Below, in pieces: positions 43,417 through 54,889 of a stretch of DNA of 64,000 bases. Numbering within the stretch: the first letter of the stretch is position 1; each line of letters starts with the position of its first letter. This stretch comes from Haliclona indistincta. Taxonomy: Eukaryota > Porifera > Demospongiae > Haplosclerida > Chalinidae. Under the pieces are notes generated by a model. That model had not been told where the DNA came from and did no database searches. It saw nothing but the letters and a program-made list of their open reading frames with translations. A program made the position numbers and the translations under genes. The DNA is taken from the NCBI GenBank assembly GCA_964017065.1, contig OZ024785.1, forward strand, positions 9,689,086 to 9,753,085, read 5' to 3'.

Positions 43417-45760
43417 AATTATTGTGTCTCACCATGAATGATTTCTTGAAAGTCTCCTTTGATTTCAATATATTGACCATCAGCTTGCCCTGGTCCTCAT
43501 CCTCTGTAGCAACCAGATTATCACATGATCATCACATGATCATATAGCAAGATACAATGCTGAAGCAAACTATGGAGTGACACCACCATGCTCAAATCTC
43601 TGTGGTCACTGTTGTCTTATTACATAATCAGATACTTATGGTTTTTGCTTCAGCTTTACTAGAATCTCTGGTGTCTTGTGTGAACTATTATACCTTCAAA
43701 AGGAAAGGAGGTAATACCATCACACAGAGTGTTGATCACGGGCAGTAGAAGACTAGAGTTGTCTTTACTGGGCATCAGGTTACACAGCATTCCAATGGCT
43801 CGTAGCTGGTGGGTGAAGATAGAATGAAACATCACAACACTTGTGTGTTTTAACTTTTTATAAAAGCTAACAATGAAAGTACACAGTAAATGAATGATAA
43901 ATGTGTATAAAATAATGATACACATTTGACAGTGAAAGCTATTATAAAGTCTACACACAGCACGAGAATTTTACAGGCACTCTATTGAACAAAATTGAAT
44001 ACTGCTGACCTTCTCCCAAGCATAGTACCATAGCTCAGCTCTGATTAGCACAAGCAGAGCTGAGGGTGTCTTAGCGAGCACGTCTGGCTCTATCATGAGC
44101 ATTATAGCTTGCACGGCTTCCATACAGGTCATGTATGCCCAACAGTCAAACGCACCGACAGGCAGTTTGAGCTGCAGGGAAAAAATGTCAGTTATTGAGT
44201 ACTGAGTGAGTGGGGTCACCTTGAGATGGCGTATAGCACGAGCTGTGCAGTGAAGTGTTTGAAGACAGACATCATAGACCTTCTCTACTTCACCGAGCTG
44301 ACACAAGATGGCTGCTTGTCGACAGAGAAGAAACGTCCATACTTGGAGCACATGGGACTTGTTCTCGAGAAAATTGTGAAGATACTGTTGAGAGATTGAA
44401 GATAAGTGGAGTCAGTCAATATTAATGTATACTATAATGCAGAGCTTTTTCTCATAAACATTAGCACAATCTGTATTGAATGAATCACCTTCCATGCTGT
44501 ATTAGGCATCATTAGTTTAGGATAGTCCCAACACTTGCATGTAACTTCTGATAGCTGTACTAGCCAGTCTGGTTCTGATAAAAGAGTCAATAATGGTTTA
44601 TTACTACTACTAGAGGCCTCTCACTGTTAGCAGCGCTGGCAAAGTGAGTGATAGCCTTTTCTAGTTCACTGTGCACAGATGAGTAGCTCCTCAGGGCCTG
44701 CAGTGGCTGCCTTATCATCTCCTGAGCCACAGCAAGACTCAACTGTGATACAAAAAGATATTTATTAGAAAAATTTGTACTTAAGCATCTCTAAAATTTT
44801 GTACTACAACACCAAATTTCTTGCATGAATCCTTGTGCAATGTTTATCATTACGCTTCTAGCTCACCTTCCTGCAGAGGTGATCATGGATCATTTGAGAA
44901 CGTAGAGTGCCGGATCTAGATGCTGTCATCTGCTTGTCAGCCATGTCGATGAGCTGTAGGAACGAGGCAACACACGACTGATTCAGCTCAAGGGTGAACT
45001 GAGTGAAGGAGGCAGCGATCCTGTTAGAATCAGCTGAGGCTAATCGCAAAGTGACAATACTGGAGAGAGCAACGTGACACAACTGAACACACAGACAGAG
45101 AGACATACTGGTTTACTTTCTCCCTGAAATCTTTAGCCATGACTTCTTCAACGTGCTCTATGAAACCAGCCTTTAAAAGAAGCCCAGGAGCTCTTGGTCG
45201 CTTGGTACGCACCTCGGCAGTGATACAGTACACTATGAAGGTGTCTACTAAACCGCCTATCTCCTCAACCTTTGTAAGCCAGTGTGAAATGTTAGGTTTA
45301 GTGGTGTTTGCGTATGTGTGTGAGTCCTAGGAAGAAAAGCAAGGTAATGGACCAATATGCACTAGCAAGACATTCAAACTCACATAGCAAGCAGTCCAGT
45401 AGGTGTGCACGCACGGCTGCTGGTGGATGTGAGCCGGACGACCTTCTCTGCTCTGAACCAGAGATTGAAACTTAACGAAATCTACACCATTGCAGAGAGA
45501 ACTGAATCTGGCGTGCTCTCTGTAGAGTATACTCATAAACAAGAGAAACACGTTGAGAATGTGTTAGCTCACTTTCCATAGCCATCCTTTTGAAGTGTTT
45601 TCAGTCGAGTTTGTAAGTTCTTCTGCATTACTGGACCGACGAGATCTAACTCGCCTTGTACTGAGAATTAGTGAGAAGAGGCAATCAGCTAGCTAGATTA
45701 GCGGTAAGAGCTACAAACGTACTTGAAATGAGCGGCTTTGGCTCCTCTCGAGAATCCATT
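40339..45760 (-). CDS. TRAPPC10: TRAPP II complex subunit 10
   Basis: TRAPPC10 is a TRAPP II-specific subunit of the exchange factor that activates Rab GTPases at the trans-Golgi. The start MDSREEPKPLIS is at 45760. Recognisable family blocks include FQSLVQSREGRP...HTYWTACY near the N-terminus and LPVGAFDCWAYMTCMEAVQ in the alpha-solenoid half. The C-terminal beta-rich part has VYSIKSKVEHPASMVMGQLS, VADSTAWSVGG and ARVCVNVTPKQGGSLRLPWL. The C-terminus ends LSRWQFIDVQEH and a stop. The gene has many exons with 50-100-bp introns. Low-complexity GAGT and AC tracts lie in introns. Exon borders were not all traced. It is divergent from DCAF4. Confidence 0.88.
41142..41340. repeat. GA/GAGT microsatellite in a TRAPPC10 intron
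   Basis: GA-rich repeats pass into about 24 uninterrupted GAGT units, then GAAT variants. On the coding strand this is a CT/ACTC pyrimidine tract near a 3' splice site, and it can be read as an artificial SLTHSLTH frame. Confidence 0.95.
43380..43413. repeat. (AC)n microsatellite, TRAPPC10 intron
   Basis: There are about 16 AC dinucleotides in a row in an intron. Confidence 0.95.
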
Positions 45761-45904
45761 GCTTTATTATTTTTTACCACGCCTACAAGTTAAACACGCC
45801 TACTTTGTATGCATTCCACCAATCGTATTTATTTGGACACGTGTAATTGTTGAAACCGGCTCGGTTGAAACAGCCCCGCTCGAAGGACAGCCGATCTCGG
45901 GGCC
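45761..45904. promoter_or_regulatory. bidirectional promoter TRAPPC10 / DCAF4
   Basis: The spacer is 144 bp between divergent starts. It holds GGACACGTGTAATT (E-box CACGTG at about 45837), paired CACGCCTAC boxes and no TATA box near either start. Confidence 0.6.
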
Positions 45905-47801
45905 ATGGCGCAGCCGATTGAGATCCCTGGCTTTACATACGATGCTGTGAAAAACCGATACTTTAAAGCCGGCCCTCTGACACAGATAAATGCGCCGCCA
46001 AAAGCAACTGTTGATGAGAGAGACGAAAGGATTAGAACTAGGCGTGGTCAATCGTGGTACAAAATGTTAGAGAAGAGGAGATTAACAGGACATTTGGACG
46101 TAAGGTGAATAAAAAGATTCGTTTTGTTATGGTATGTGGTTTAATTCCTAAAGAGGTGTATGGGAAGGTGTGGCTCAAAACTTGTTCAGTGACAGCATTG
46201 ATTGTGGTGTGAGTAGTAATCCTGACAATGGACATATAGTGGTCAGCTACATGTGTGTGCACGGATGTATCATATTTTGTTTGTGACTTTTAGGTAAATA
46301 GAAGTGGTACTTTGTTAGCTCATAGGTAAGTACTGACGCTCATACTGTTCCATTTCACCATTCCTTGCTTAGTAAAGTCGCTTTCGACAAAGTGAACATT
46401 TCACGTGTGAAATGTTATAATATCAAGGCGACTCACTCGGGAGTGCAAGCTGATCTGATACCATCAGAATACAATGACTGTGTAAGGCTATCAAACCACA
46501 CTGAAAATGAATGAACCTACTATCTAGGTGAGTATCGGTCCATTTGGTCATCTTCCTGACGGCAGAGATGTGCTCTATATAACGTACGCAAGTTTGATTT
46601 TAACTGGTTTATACAATACTGTCAAACAATTCTTCAGATTGTACATAAATGGAGGATTTCTCTTGACACAACGCATTTTTTGTAGAAATGGCTGTAGTGA
46701 GTTATAATATAATTATTGGTGAACTGTACATATTTTCTTCTTTTTTGTAGTCAAGGATAGACACTCCTTTAAGGTTGCGGATGAAGAAGACTTGCACAGA
46801 GGACCAGTTCCATTACTGGTATCATTAGGATACAAGGATAGTCTGATTGTGGGTGAGTGCTTCACTTGTATTTAGAGACTGGTGGATCTAGTGCTCTGTT
46901 ATATTTATTATTTTATTGTCATCAGCCTACCATAAATACGGGATAAATTTTTTCAAGCAATTTCATGTATTTATGAGGACAGAAGAAATTGAGATGAGAC
47001 GCAGGCACAGTAGACGAGTGAGTGCTATTGACATGGATAAGGAGGTAGGATGGATACTAGTAATTGTAGCCATTGGTAACTTACTGGGACCTATTCTTGC
47101 TCTTCTCTGTAGTCGCCATTAGTTGCTATTGGCTACAATGATGGTGAAGTGTGTATAATAGACACTAGGTCACCATTACGTCCCAAGTTCTTGGGACACG
47201 TTCCTGGTGTGGAAAAAAGAATTAGCCGCGTGGTGAAGGTGCATCTGCTGTCAGGTGGAACACATATCATTACCAGCACTATGAACTCTAAAGTAGGTCA
47301 TACTTAGTCTCGTGGTCCAGACCCAACCCAAAGGAGGAGCTTCAGTCCTGCTGGGTGGGTCTGAACTGCATCATACTGATGTTCCTGGTTACTGTGTGTC
47401 CCTCATTTAGCTACAGTTGTGGGACGTCAGAATGAGCCATGTTGTACACTCATTCTCTTCTTTTTCCAATAGTCATTCTAGACACCTCCCATCAGTGCTA
47501 GATGATAGAGAAGCATTCATTGCAGCAGGTGTGTGTCATCTGTGCAATGTTGTCCCTACTTCTTGTTATATTGGTTGTAGGTTGCGATGATAGTGTGGTT
47601 CGATTGTGGTCAGTCTCATCTGGTGAACTTCTCTCATCTGTTCCAGCAAAGCCGAACTCTGCAGTATGTTTCTCTGACAATTTAGGTGGAGTTACTGGCA
47701 AGCCATCACTCCTTGTTGAAGACGGGAATAAAATCATAGCTTATCCTTGCTCTCCATTTGGACCACCTACCAATAAGTGGTCAATATTACAGGACTTTTG
47801 A
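45905..47801 (+). CDS. DCAF4: DCAF4-like WD-repeat protein
   Basis: DCAF proteins present substrates to CUL4-DDB1 ubiquitin ligases. The N-terminus MAQPIEIPGFTYDAVKNRYF matches the IPGFYYD...NRYF signature of DCAF4, followed by a basic helical region (KMLEKRRLTGH). Later exons carry beta-propeller blades: HLLSGGTHIITSTMNSK-like text, LQLWDVRMSHVVHSF and CDDSVVRLWSVSSGELLSSV. The C-terminus (PSLLVEDGNKIIAYPC) also resembles the family ending. The stop is at 47799-47801. Several introns of 50-130 bp are bounded by GT-AG. Full exon borders are approximate. DCAF4 and DCAF4L paralogues cannot be told apart here. Confidence 0.82.
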
Positions 47802-48213
47802 TGTTCCATGACCTAATGAATATGTACAAATACATTGTATTAGCCGGGTTAATCTTGATTGACCGTAACTTTTATTATCCACTCGCACAGCTGAAATATT
47901 AGTTGCATCCGTACACGTCCGTAATTTCGGAGGTTGACCAGAAAGGCGATACTGTATGTGCGCAGGAGCTGACTGTCATTACTGAACAAACCACCGAGAC
48001 ACTCTAACGGACGTAGCTCCTCACTATTCTGTGGCCCTGTGTGTGTTGGTATGCTGTAAGACGGGGGAGTGCTCAATTCCGGGCCAGCTGGAGAGCCGTG
48101 TTCGTGATTTAAGACTGAACGGTGTGTGTACGTTCAGACGCAGACCTAAGGCCAGTGGCTTCCTCTTTGAACCGTGAGAGTAGACTGGCGTAATTGCTGG
48201 ACCAGTGAAATGC
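47802..48213. other. spacer and GSK3 5' region
   Basis: This is the interval of 412 bp between the DCAF4 stop and the GSK3 start. I see no gene or repeat. It probably holds the GSK3 promoter and 5' UTR. Confidence 0.4.
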
Positions 48214-50529
48214 AATGTCGGGTTTCTCAAACAAGGAACCGCCTCGCATTCGTGCAACCTCGTTTGCAGACTCGTCGGCCAGTGACTCTAAACCACTAGC
48301 ATCCGGTGGAGTAAGATTCACAAGTGAGTGCGTCCCTTGTGTACAAGAGGGACGAACTGTTTAGTAGCTATATTTGTGTGACAGTGACAGCATGAGTGGA
48401 GGGTCACTGTGAAATGCCTTCAGGGAAGCTTGAATATACACCCAGCACAGCAGCTGTGTATAATACCATCATAGTGTATACTCACTGCATGCTAGGGACT
48501 AGGTTTATTGTTGATTTTAGATAACGCAAGCGCTTTCCTAGAATATGCTGTATTGAAGTTACGTGTGTGTACATGCACAGTTGTGTGTTGGTAGTTTCAT
48601 TTTGTGATTCAAGTATGCTAAGTTGTGATGATGGTGACATCATTATGATGCCACATAGCAATGCATCCATGACAATTTTGTCTATGTCACGTTATGTGAT
48701 GAGTGGTGCTAACTAGTGCGACTTTGACTGCCGGAGCTAGCTCAGGGCACGTGTTGATAGTGTTTTTTCAATCCCAGGAGACAAGGAGGGCCACAAGATC
48801 ATGTCGGTAATGGCTACACTCGGCTCTCTGCCGGACAATCAAGAAGAGATTGTGTACACTGGTCTCAGAATCATTGGTAATGGCTCCTTTGGTCTGGTCT
48901 ATCAAGCTAAGCTGGTAGAGCCGTGCTCTGAGGTGGTTGCCATTAAGAAAGTACTGCAAGACAAGAGATTCAAGGTGCTTAAAGATGATATCGTCCGTGT
49001 ATTGATATTGTTATTGTCTGTGTATTGCACGCATGGTGTCAATAGATCAGTTGATTAGCAAGTAAAGATCATTCACCTCATGTATGTATGTGAGGTAACA
49101 CTCTCTAACAAAGCATTTGATCTAGTGTGTCTGCCAATGCTTAGCTGCCCACATCCACTTCTACTTAATTTGAATAATGCTAAGCGCATTGAGAGTTGAA
49201 TAAAATCCCAAGCTACCCAGGTCTAAAGGAGTGAAGCTGTTTTCCCATAAGACCATAACACACATAGTATCGTGTAATGATAATATTTATACAGCCACTA
49301 AGTAGGCACATATTATTAAGCAATGGGGTGTGAATAAAATTGTCCAATTCAATTTTTTTTTTCTAGAATCGAGAGCTTCAAATCATGAGAAGACTTGATC
49401 ATTGCAACATTATACGACTCAAATACTTCTTTTACTCAAAAGGAGACAGGGTAAGATGAAAAAATAACCAGTATTGCTAGTCAGTGGTGGTATGTTTCAC
49501 AGAAGGACGAGGTGTATCTCAATCTTGTGTTGGATTTTGTTCCCGACACAGTGTATCGAGTAATAAGACAGCACTTCAAGGCTAAACAAATTATGCCCAT
49601 GTTGTATATTAAGGTAGGAGTGCTCGCTTTGATCTTATGTACTGCTATGTTTATGGTAACTTATGTATCATTTTTTGATGTCATGTATTTATTTTTGATG
49701 TCATGTACTCATTTTTGATGTTATGTACTTATTTTTTCCCTCCTCTCAGTTGTATATGTATCAGGTGTTTCGAGCTCTTGCCTACATTCACGCCAATGGT
49801 GTGTGCCACAGAGATATCAAACCTCAAAATCTGCTGCTTAACCCAGAGACAGGTGTACTCAAACTGTGTGATTTTGGAAGGTGACACGTGCTCTTCACTT
49901 ACTGTATGAGGCTTATGACATGCCTGTTTTGTTCTCAGTGCGAAGGTGCTAGTCAAAGGAGAGCCCAATGTGTCGTACATATGCTCACGGTACTACAGAG
50001 CACCTGAACTGATATTTGGTGCTACCGATTACACTGTCAATATCGGTAAGAAGCTTATACATACACTACATAGTGTTATACCTACATGCACACGTACAGT
50101 ACTTGTAGACATGCTCATGATACTCTAACTAGCTGGGGACTAGAAGTAACTTAATTATACACCACTCAATCACCTCAGGATGCAAGACGACACTACCGTA
50201 GCATTCCCTTGTACATAGACACATTCACACAATCGATTACCATCACTTACGATGAGAAGTTTGCTGTGTGCATGTTGTGCAGTCTATTATAGGCCGCCTG
50301 CCCCTCCCCTGGTCACATGATCTGGTTAATGAGTGGGTGTGGTGTGTATGGACTGCTAGAGTAATGTCGGTCAGTCGCCTCCTGCAGTAGTTGCATTGGC
50401 AGCTGTTCTGACGGGAGTGAACCAGCACCGAGACACTTTCCATTCTTCAGTAATTAATGTCATAATAGCCCAAAACCCACAATCATAAAATTACTATTAT
50501 ACGCTCTCTCTCCTCCCTCCCTCCCTCTG

Positions 50530-50600
<71 letters not shown>

Positions 50601-51824
50601 CCTCTCTAGACATATGGAGCGCAGGATGTGTGTTTGCTGAGCTGTTACTGGGCCAGCCTATCTTTCCTGGCGACAGTGGTGTTGATCAACTTGTCGAGAT
50701 CATCAAGGTGCTGGGCACACCCACTAAAGAGCAGATCCGCAGAATGAACTCCAACTACACTGAGTTTAAGTTTCCTCAAATCAAGGCACATCCATGGGCA
50801 AAGGTATGTGTGTGTATACAGAAATATCAGTGATGTTGGAGCGTTGTTTTGTACAGTTAGCTCAATAGATAATCATCACAAAACACTTTTCACACTAAAG
50901 ATTTTACCACAATTTGAATAGCAACTAATTTAAGAAAATGCCCTCTATGGTGATCTGTGTGAATGTGTTGAGTATAGCTAGCCACATGTTGCACAGTATG
51001 ATTAAGATATTCATACATTTAGCAACACTCTAGCAATGTACATCAAAACACATAGTGGGTCAGGTGTATGCTACAATGCCTATATGACCTTTCCTGCTGA
51101 TAATCATCATAATATGTAATGCCTATTGTCATCTGTTCAGGTGTTTCGTCCCCGGACTCCTCCAGAAGCCATTGATCTAGTCAGCAAGTTGCTGGAATAC
51201 ACTCCGGCTGCTCGGCTCCATCCAATGGAGGCATGTGCTCATTCCTTCTTCAATGAGCTCAGACTACCTGATGCTAAAATGTCCAGTGGACAAGCATTCC
51301 CTCCTTTGTTCAACTTCACTCAACAAGGTCAGTCTACAGCATGGTCTTGGGAGCATCATAGTTTATTCCTAACGACCTCAGTTGTTAGTTGCATTACACT
51401 GTGTTTGCTGTTAGTGTGCAGTCTACTATAGGCCGCCTGCCCCTCCCCTGGTCACATGACCTGGCTAATGAGTGGGTGTGGTGTTTCTAGACTGCTAGAG
51501 TAATGTCGGTCAGTCGCCTCCTGCAGTAGTGGTTTTGTAACAGCAATCGTTCTGACATGAGTGAACCAGCACCGAAACACACAAGCACTGCATGCATAGT
51601 GTTGTGCGTGAACACAACTATGGAATGTGTGTGGTTAACCTCCTCCTCTTCCTCCTCCAGAACTGTCTATTCGACCTTCACACACTTCTGTTCTCCTTCC
51701 TCCTCACTGTCAGAAGCTAGTTTCTTCCTCGTCCTCCTCTCAACCGGCCCCCAGTGCTGCTGATGGAGTAGCTATGTCCCCAGCTGCACACAATGACACT
51801 GCCTCTGGTCCTACCGGCCAGTAG
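48214..51824 (+). CDS. GSK3: glycogen synthase kinase 3
   Basis: This is a Ser/Thr kinase of Wnt, insulin and Hedgehog signalling that prefers primed substrates. Exon 1 (from 48214) reads [20 protein letters not shown], which includes the inhibitory phosphorylation motif RATSFA (equivalent of Ser9/Ser21). Exon 2 has the glycine loop [13 protein letters not shown] and [13 protein letters not shown] with the catalytic lysine. Later exons give [40 protein letters not shown] (catalytic loop), LKLCDFGSAK (DFG), [16 protein letters not shown] (activation-loop Tyr and primed-phosphate pocket), [15 protein letters not shown] and [20 protein letters not shown]. The last exon ends ASGPTGQ and TAG. All nine exons join in frame. 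Two introns carry copies of one 165-bp repeat. It appears fully functional. Confidence 0.96.
50272..50440. repeat. intronic repeat, first copy (GSK3 intron 6)
   Basis: The stretch GTGCAGTCTATTATAGGCCG ... GTCGGTCAGTCGCCTCCTGC ... AACCAGCACCGAGACAC is about 90 per cent matched at 51416-51580. The copies lie in the same orientation in the introns on each side of two exons. Confidence 0.93.
50500..50610. repeat. (CT)n microsatellite ahead of GSK3 exon 7
   Basis: About 30 CT dinucleotides with flanking CCCTC variants run into CTCTCTAG, the 3' splice site. It thus forms an extreme polypyrimidine tract for exon [12 protein letters not shown]. Confidence 0.95.
51416..51580. repeat. intronic repeat, second copy (GSK3 last intron)
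   Basis: This is the partner of 50272-50440, with GTGCAGTCTACTATAGGCCG at the left and AACCAGCACCGAAACAC at the right. It lies between the exon ending FNFTQQ and the last exon. Confidence 0.93.
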
Positions 51825-52167
51825 ATGTGTGTTTGTTTGTCTGTCCTCTCTGTGTCTAGCGAACTATGCATCCTTCTCTCACTCATGCCTGACCACTATA
51901 GCCTGCTATGCACACCACTCACTAGTATCGAAGATTGTATTTTATAAATTGCTCTTTTGTGTCTTATTATTATTATTCTACACATACCAATCACTATAAC
52001 ATGTAGAAAAGTGATGGTGTCATTTACATGACATTTGCACTCACCACTCATCTCTTTTCTTATTATCTTTGTCACTTCTACCCAAAAATATTTATTTTTA
52101 CTCGTACTATTACGATAGACAGATAATTTCATTATCTAGACAAACGAACACACAAGTCTCTCCAGAG

Positions 52168-52491
52168 TCAACGGGAGGAGCGAGTTAGTTGAAAATACTC
52201 AGAATCTGACATAATATCGTCTAGTAGTTCAGCGTGTGGTGGATGCTCGTCTGCGGTCTCTTGCAAAGACTCGAGAAACAAGTCGAACGCCTTGGTTCCT
52301 TTGGTCGGTATCTGCTGCAGTATGAACATGTTCTTGTCCTGTGTCGTTTTTCCCGGGAGAGCCAGTTGCTCCGATTCGTCGCGAGTAAGCAGGTGCTTCT
52401 GGAACAGTACCGGTCGCAGCAGATCGGGGTTCATAGACTTGACGAGGTCCACGGTGTGCTTCTGAAGCAGACGTGACTTGCCTGGCTCCAT
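52168..52491 (-). CDS. CARD-only protein
   Basis: This is a single-exon gene of 107 residues from ATG at 52491 (MEPGKSRLLQKHTVDLVKSM). The fold pattern is that of a caspase-recruitment domain. It has LLQKHTVDLVKSM in helix 1, LLRPVLFQKHLLTRDESEQL in helices 2-3 and NMFILQQIPTKGTKAFDLFL in helices 4-5. SLQETADEHPPHAELLDDI follows in helix 6. It is closest in feel to caspase-2/CED-3-type CARDs (PxxGxxAFxxFxxxLxET). No caspase or NACHT domain follows within 1 kb on either side, so it may act as a regulator or decoy of CARD assemblies. An open frame extends upstream without ATG. The gene converges with GSK3. Confidence 0.85.
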   Translation of the reverse strand: MEPGKSRLLQKHTVDLVKSMNPDLLRPVLFQKHLLTRDESEQLALPGKTTQDKNMFILQQIPTKGTKAFDLFLESLQETADEHPPHAELLDDIMSDSEYFQLTRSSR

Positions 52492-52580
52492 GATTCCAGC
52501 TCTAGATAATAATTTATTAGGGCGTGTCTCACCCAACCCAATAATAATAATAATCGATGATAATAATAATGACGAGATGG

Positions 52581-53363
52581 TTATAAAGTCTTAATTTTCT
52601 CTTCCTCTTCTGTTTCGAGCTGTTTCTTTAAAATCAGATACTGCAACACAAAAGACAGCAATATATAAATGAGTTGACATTACAGAACTCATAATCTAAG
52701 CTTGTTTTGATTAGTTGACAAGTATTATACACTTGACAGAATTCGTGGTATGCTGGTGGATTACCTGCTGTCTGCTAGAGATGGCTTGCTTCACCCAGAC
52801 CAACTCCATGGCTAGCTGAGAGCGTAGTTTAAGCAACTCTTTCTTGTCGTTGGGTATAGTTATTTCACTAAGATCAAGGTTAGGTTCTAATAAAGTATAC
52901 TCATGATTAGAAGCTTTATCAACATTGGTACGATGATCTATTGATTCAGTAACATTATCTTCTCTCTCCGAGTCTTGTTCATTATGTTCCTTTTCATCAG
53001 ATTCTTCCATCTCGTCTTTGTCGCTTATCCTACTGTCTTGGTTACTCGTTCTGTCTTCATCTTCATCTTCAGTGCCAGATCTATCTTCTTGAGGTGGTTG
53101 ACTAACCCCCTGCCTTTCTTCAGTGTTATAAACATGTTGAGGTAAGCACAAGTGATAAGGGTGGCTCCATGTCACATCTCCATGTCCTAACAAGTCTCCC
53201 TCCAGCTGTTCTACTATCTCCTCGTATTCTCGACGAACTTGATGCACAATCTGTGACCGCAACGCATGTCCTTGTAGCACAGCCTGAAAAAGTAAATAGA
53301 AACAGCGCCTTCTGCTGGTCTTTTGCTTACTTGAATTCGAGCTCGAGATGAATTTCCCGCCAT
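52581..53363 (-). CDS. IQCC: IQCC-like IQ-motif protein
   Basis: The start MAGNSSRARIQ at 53363 splices to AVLQGHALRSQIVHQVRREY. Together they form an IQ motif (IQ-x3-QG-x3-R-type calmodulin-binding helix), then EEIVEQLEGD. A long acidic middle (EDEDEDRTSNQDSRISDKDE) follows. The C-terminal coiled-coil block is MELVWVKQAISSRQQ / YLILKKQLETEEEEKIKTL, with a short last exon at 52581-52640. The order and the two conserved ends match IQ-domain protein C; the middle is not conserved. Its cellular role is poorly known. The start codon lies only 51 bp from the archease start on the other strand. Confidence 0.8.
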
Positions 53364-53414
53364 TTTAATGGGTGTGGTTTGCGGGCGTGGCATGCAGCTG
53401 AGCTCTTAGCTGGA
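53364..53414. promoter_or_regulatory. bidirectional promoter IQCC / archease
   Basis: Only 51 bp lies between the start codons. It includes GGGTGTGG and GGGCGTGG boxes and no TATA element. UTRs must be very short or overlap the opposite gene. Confidence 0.6.
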
Positions 53415-54734
53415 ATGACACAACCTGGAGATGCGTCGGCCGGGTCCTGTGATGTTCCTGTAGGAGCTACACCGGCTAGTGCTGGCCAAAAATATGAATG
53501 TAAGTGTGAAAACACTGGTGTGGTTTGAAAATAAATTGCATTCCATTCTCAGATCTTGACCATCCTGCAGACATACAGTGAGTCCATGAATTGATTGAAC
53601 AAATGTGCATTAATTCTTTTTCCCTGCTCATTGGCTATGATCCTCTCTTTCTCTCTGTGATATAGAATTCATGCTTGTATCCGTCTGAATCTTGTGAATA
53701 TAATACTGTTACAAACTTACAATAGCATATTGCAAGCAGAATTTATCTTAACTACTAGCGTAGGGGGTGAGACACTCAAGGAAGCTTTTGAGCAGGTAAT
53801 CAGCAACCCATCCTTTGTGCCGGCTTTGTAATCTTATTTTTAGTCTGCTGCCGGCATGTTCGGTTACATGACAGAACTCTGCACAGTCGAGGAAAAACAG
53901 ACTGAAGAGATCACAGCTCAGGGAGACGATCTTGTTTCGCTTCTCTTTCACTTTCTAGATGAACTACTGTTTTTATTCAGTGCTGATCCATTCTTTATTC
54001 CGAAAGTAAATAATTTTTAGTGTTATGATAATTTGTGATGCTTGTTTATTTTTAGAGAGTGGTGATAACAAATTTTGACCAAGAGAATTTCAATATAGCA
54101 GCTGTTGGGTATGTTGAGCACACAGACCATTAGATAAAGAATGAGTTGTTTGTTTATGCAGATATGGTGAGACGTTTGACCTTAGCAAACATCCACAGGT
54201 AAGTTAACCATTGCACTTGGGTCATTACAGTTTTAAATAGTGTTAAGAAGTTCTGTCCGGTTTTACAGCTTTAGGAAGAAATAATTTATATTAAAGATGC
54301 ACCTAGTAAGGAACCTTTTTTCAATATTGAGAGCTGCAGCAAAACATGCGCTTAACAGACGATGTGCGCCTATACGCAAGCAGCTCTTAACAATGCCCCA
54401 GTACAGTGTCTACACAAGTACAGTGGAACCCCTCTTAGAGGACATCCCTCATCCCTCTATAATGGGGACACCATCTGAAATACCAAAATAATGTATACTA
54501 AACCCCTGACCAGAGGACACTCTCTCTATAATGGACAATTTTGTTGGTCCCAATGGTGTCCGCCTTAGAGGGTTCCACTGTAGCACCTAACAATATGTTA
54601 CTTTTTCTTTCGGCACGCCTATTCTATATTTGGTTATTATCCAGGGGACTGAGGTGAAGGCCATCACTTACTCAAATATGCAGGTGTTTGATGAACCAAA
54701 CAGGCACGAAGTGTACGTAATTGTGGACATTTGA
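53415..54734 (+). CDS. ZBTB8OS: archease (RtcB tRNA-ligase cofactor)
   Basis: Archease speeds guanylylation and turnover of the RtcB tRNA-splicing ligase. The start MTQPGDASAGSCDVPVGATP at 53415 is followed by exon joins giving KYEYLDHPADIQIHAWGETL and KEAFEQSAAGMFGYMTEL. Next come QGDDLVSLLFHFLDELLFLF, SADPFFIPKRVVI, YGETFDLSKHPQGTEVKAIT and YSNMQVFDEPNRHEVYVIVD I-stop. Conserved metal-site residues of the family (HPAD, QGDDL, HPQGTEVKAITY) are present. Seven exons are joined by short introns, one of which holds a 160-bp MITE. It appears functional. Confidence 0.95.
54421..54580. mobile_element. 160-bp Tc1/mariner-type MITE in an archease intron
   Basis: It begins CAGTGGAACCCCTCTTAGAG and ends with the inverted CTTAGAGGGTTCCACTG, with TA on both sides (54419-54420 and 54581-54582). 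CAGTGGAACC ends are typical of pogo/mariner MITEs in marine animals. Confidence 0.93.
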
Positions 54735-54889
54735 AAGCACAGAATATAATTGAACAGCAGTATTAATTTTTTGAGCACATTCATCTACAATCCGGACTTA
54801 ATAGTATGCATGTTGTACTCCAAATATTGGGTTAAGTTCAAAGTTAGTAAAATCTGAAGGTGTATTCACAAATAATTACTCGTTCATAC

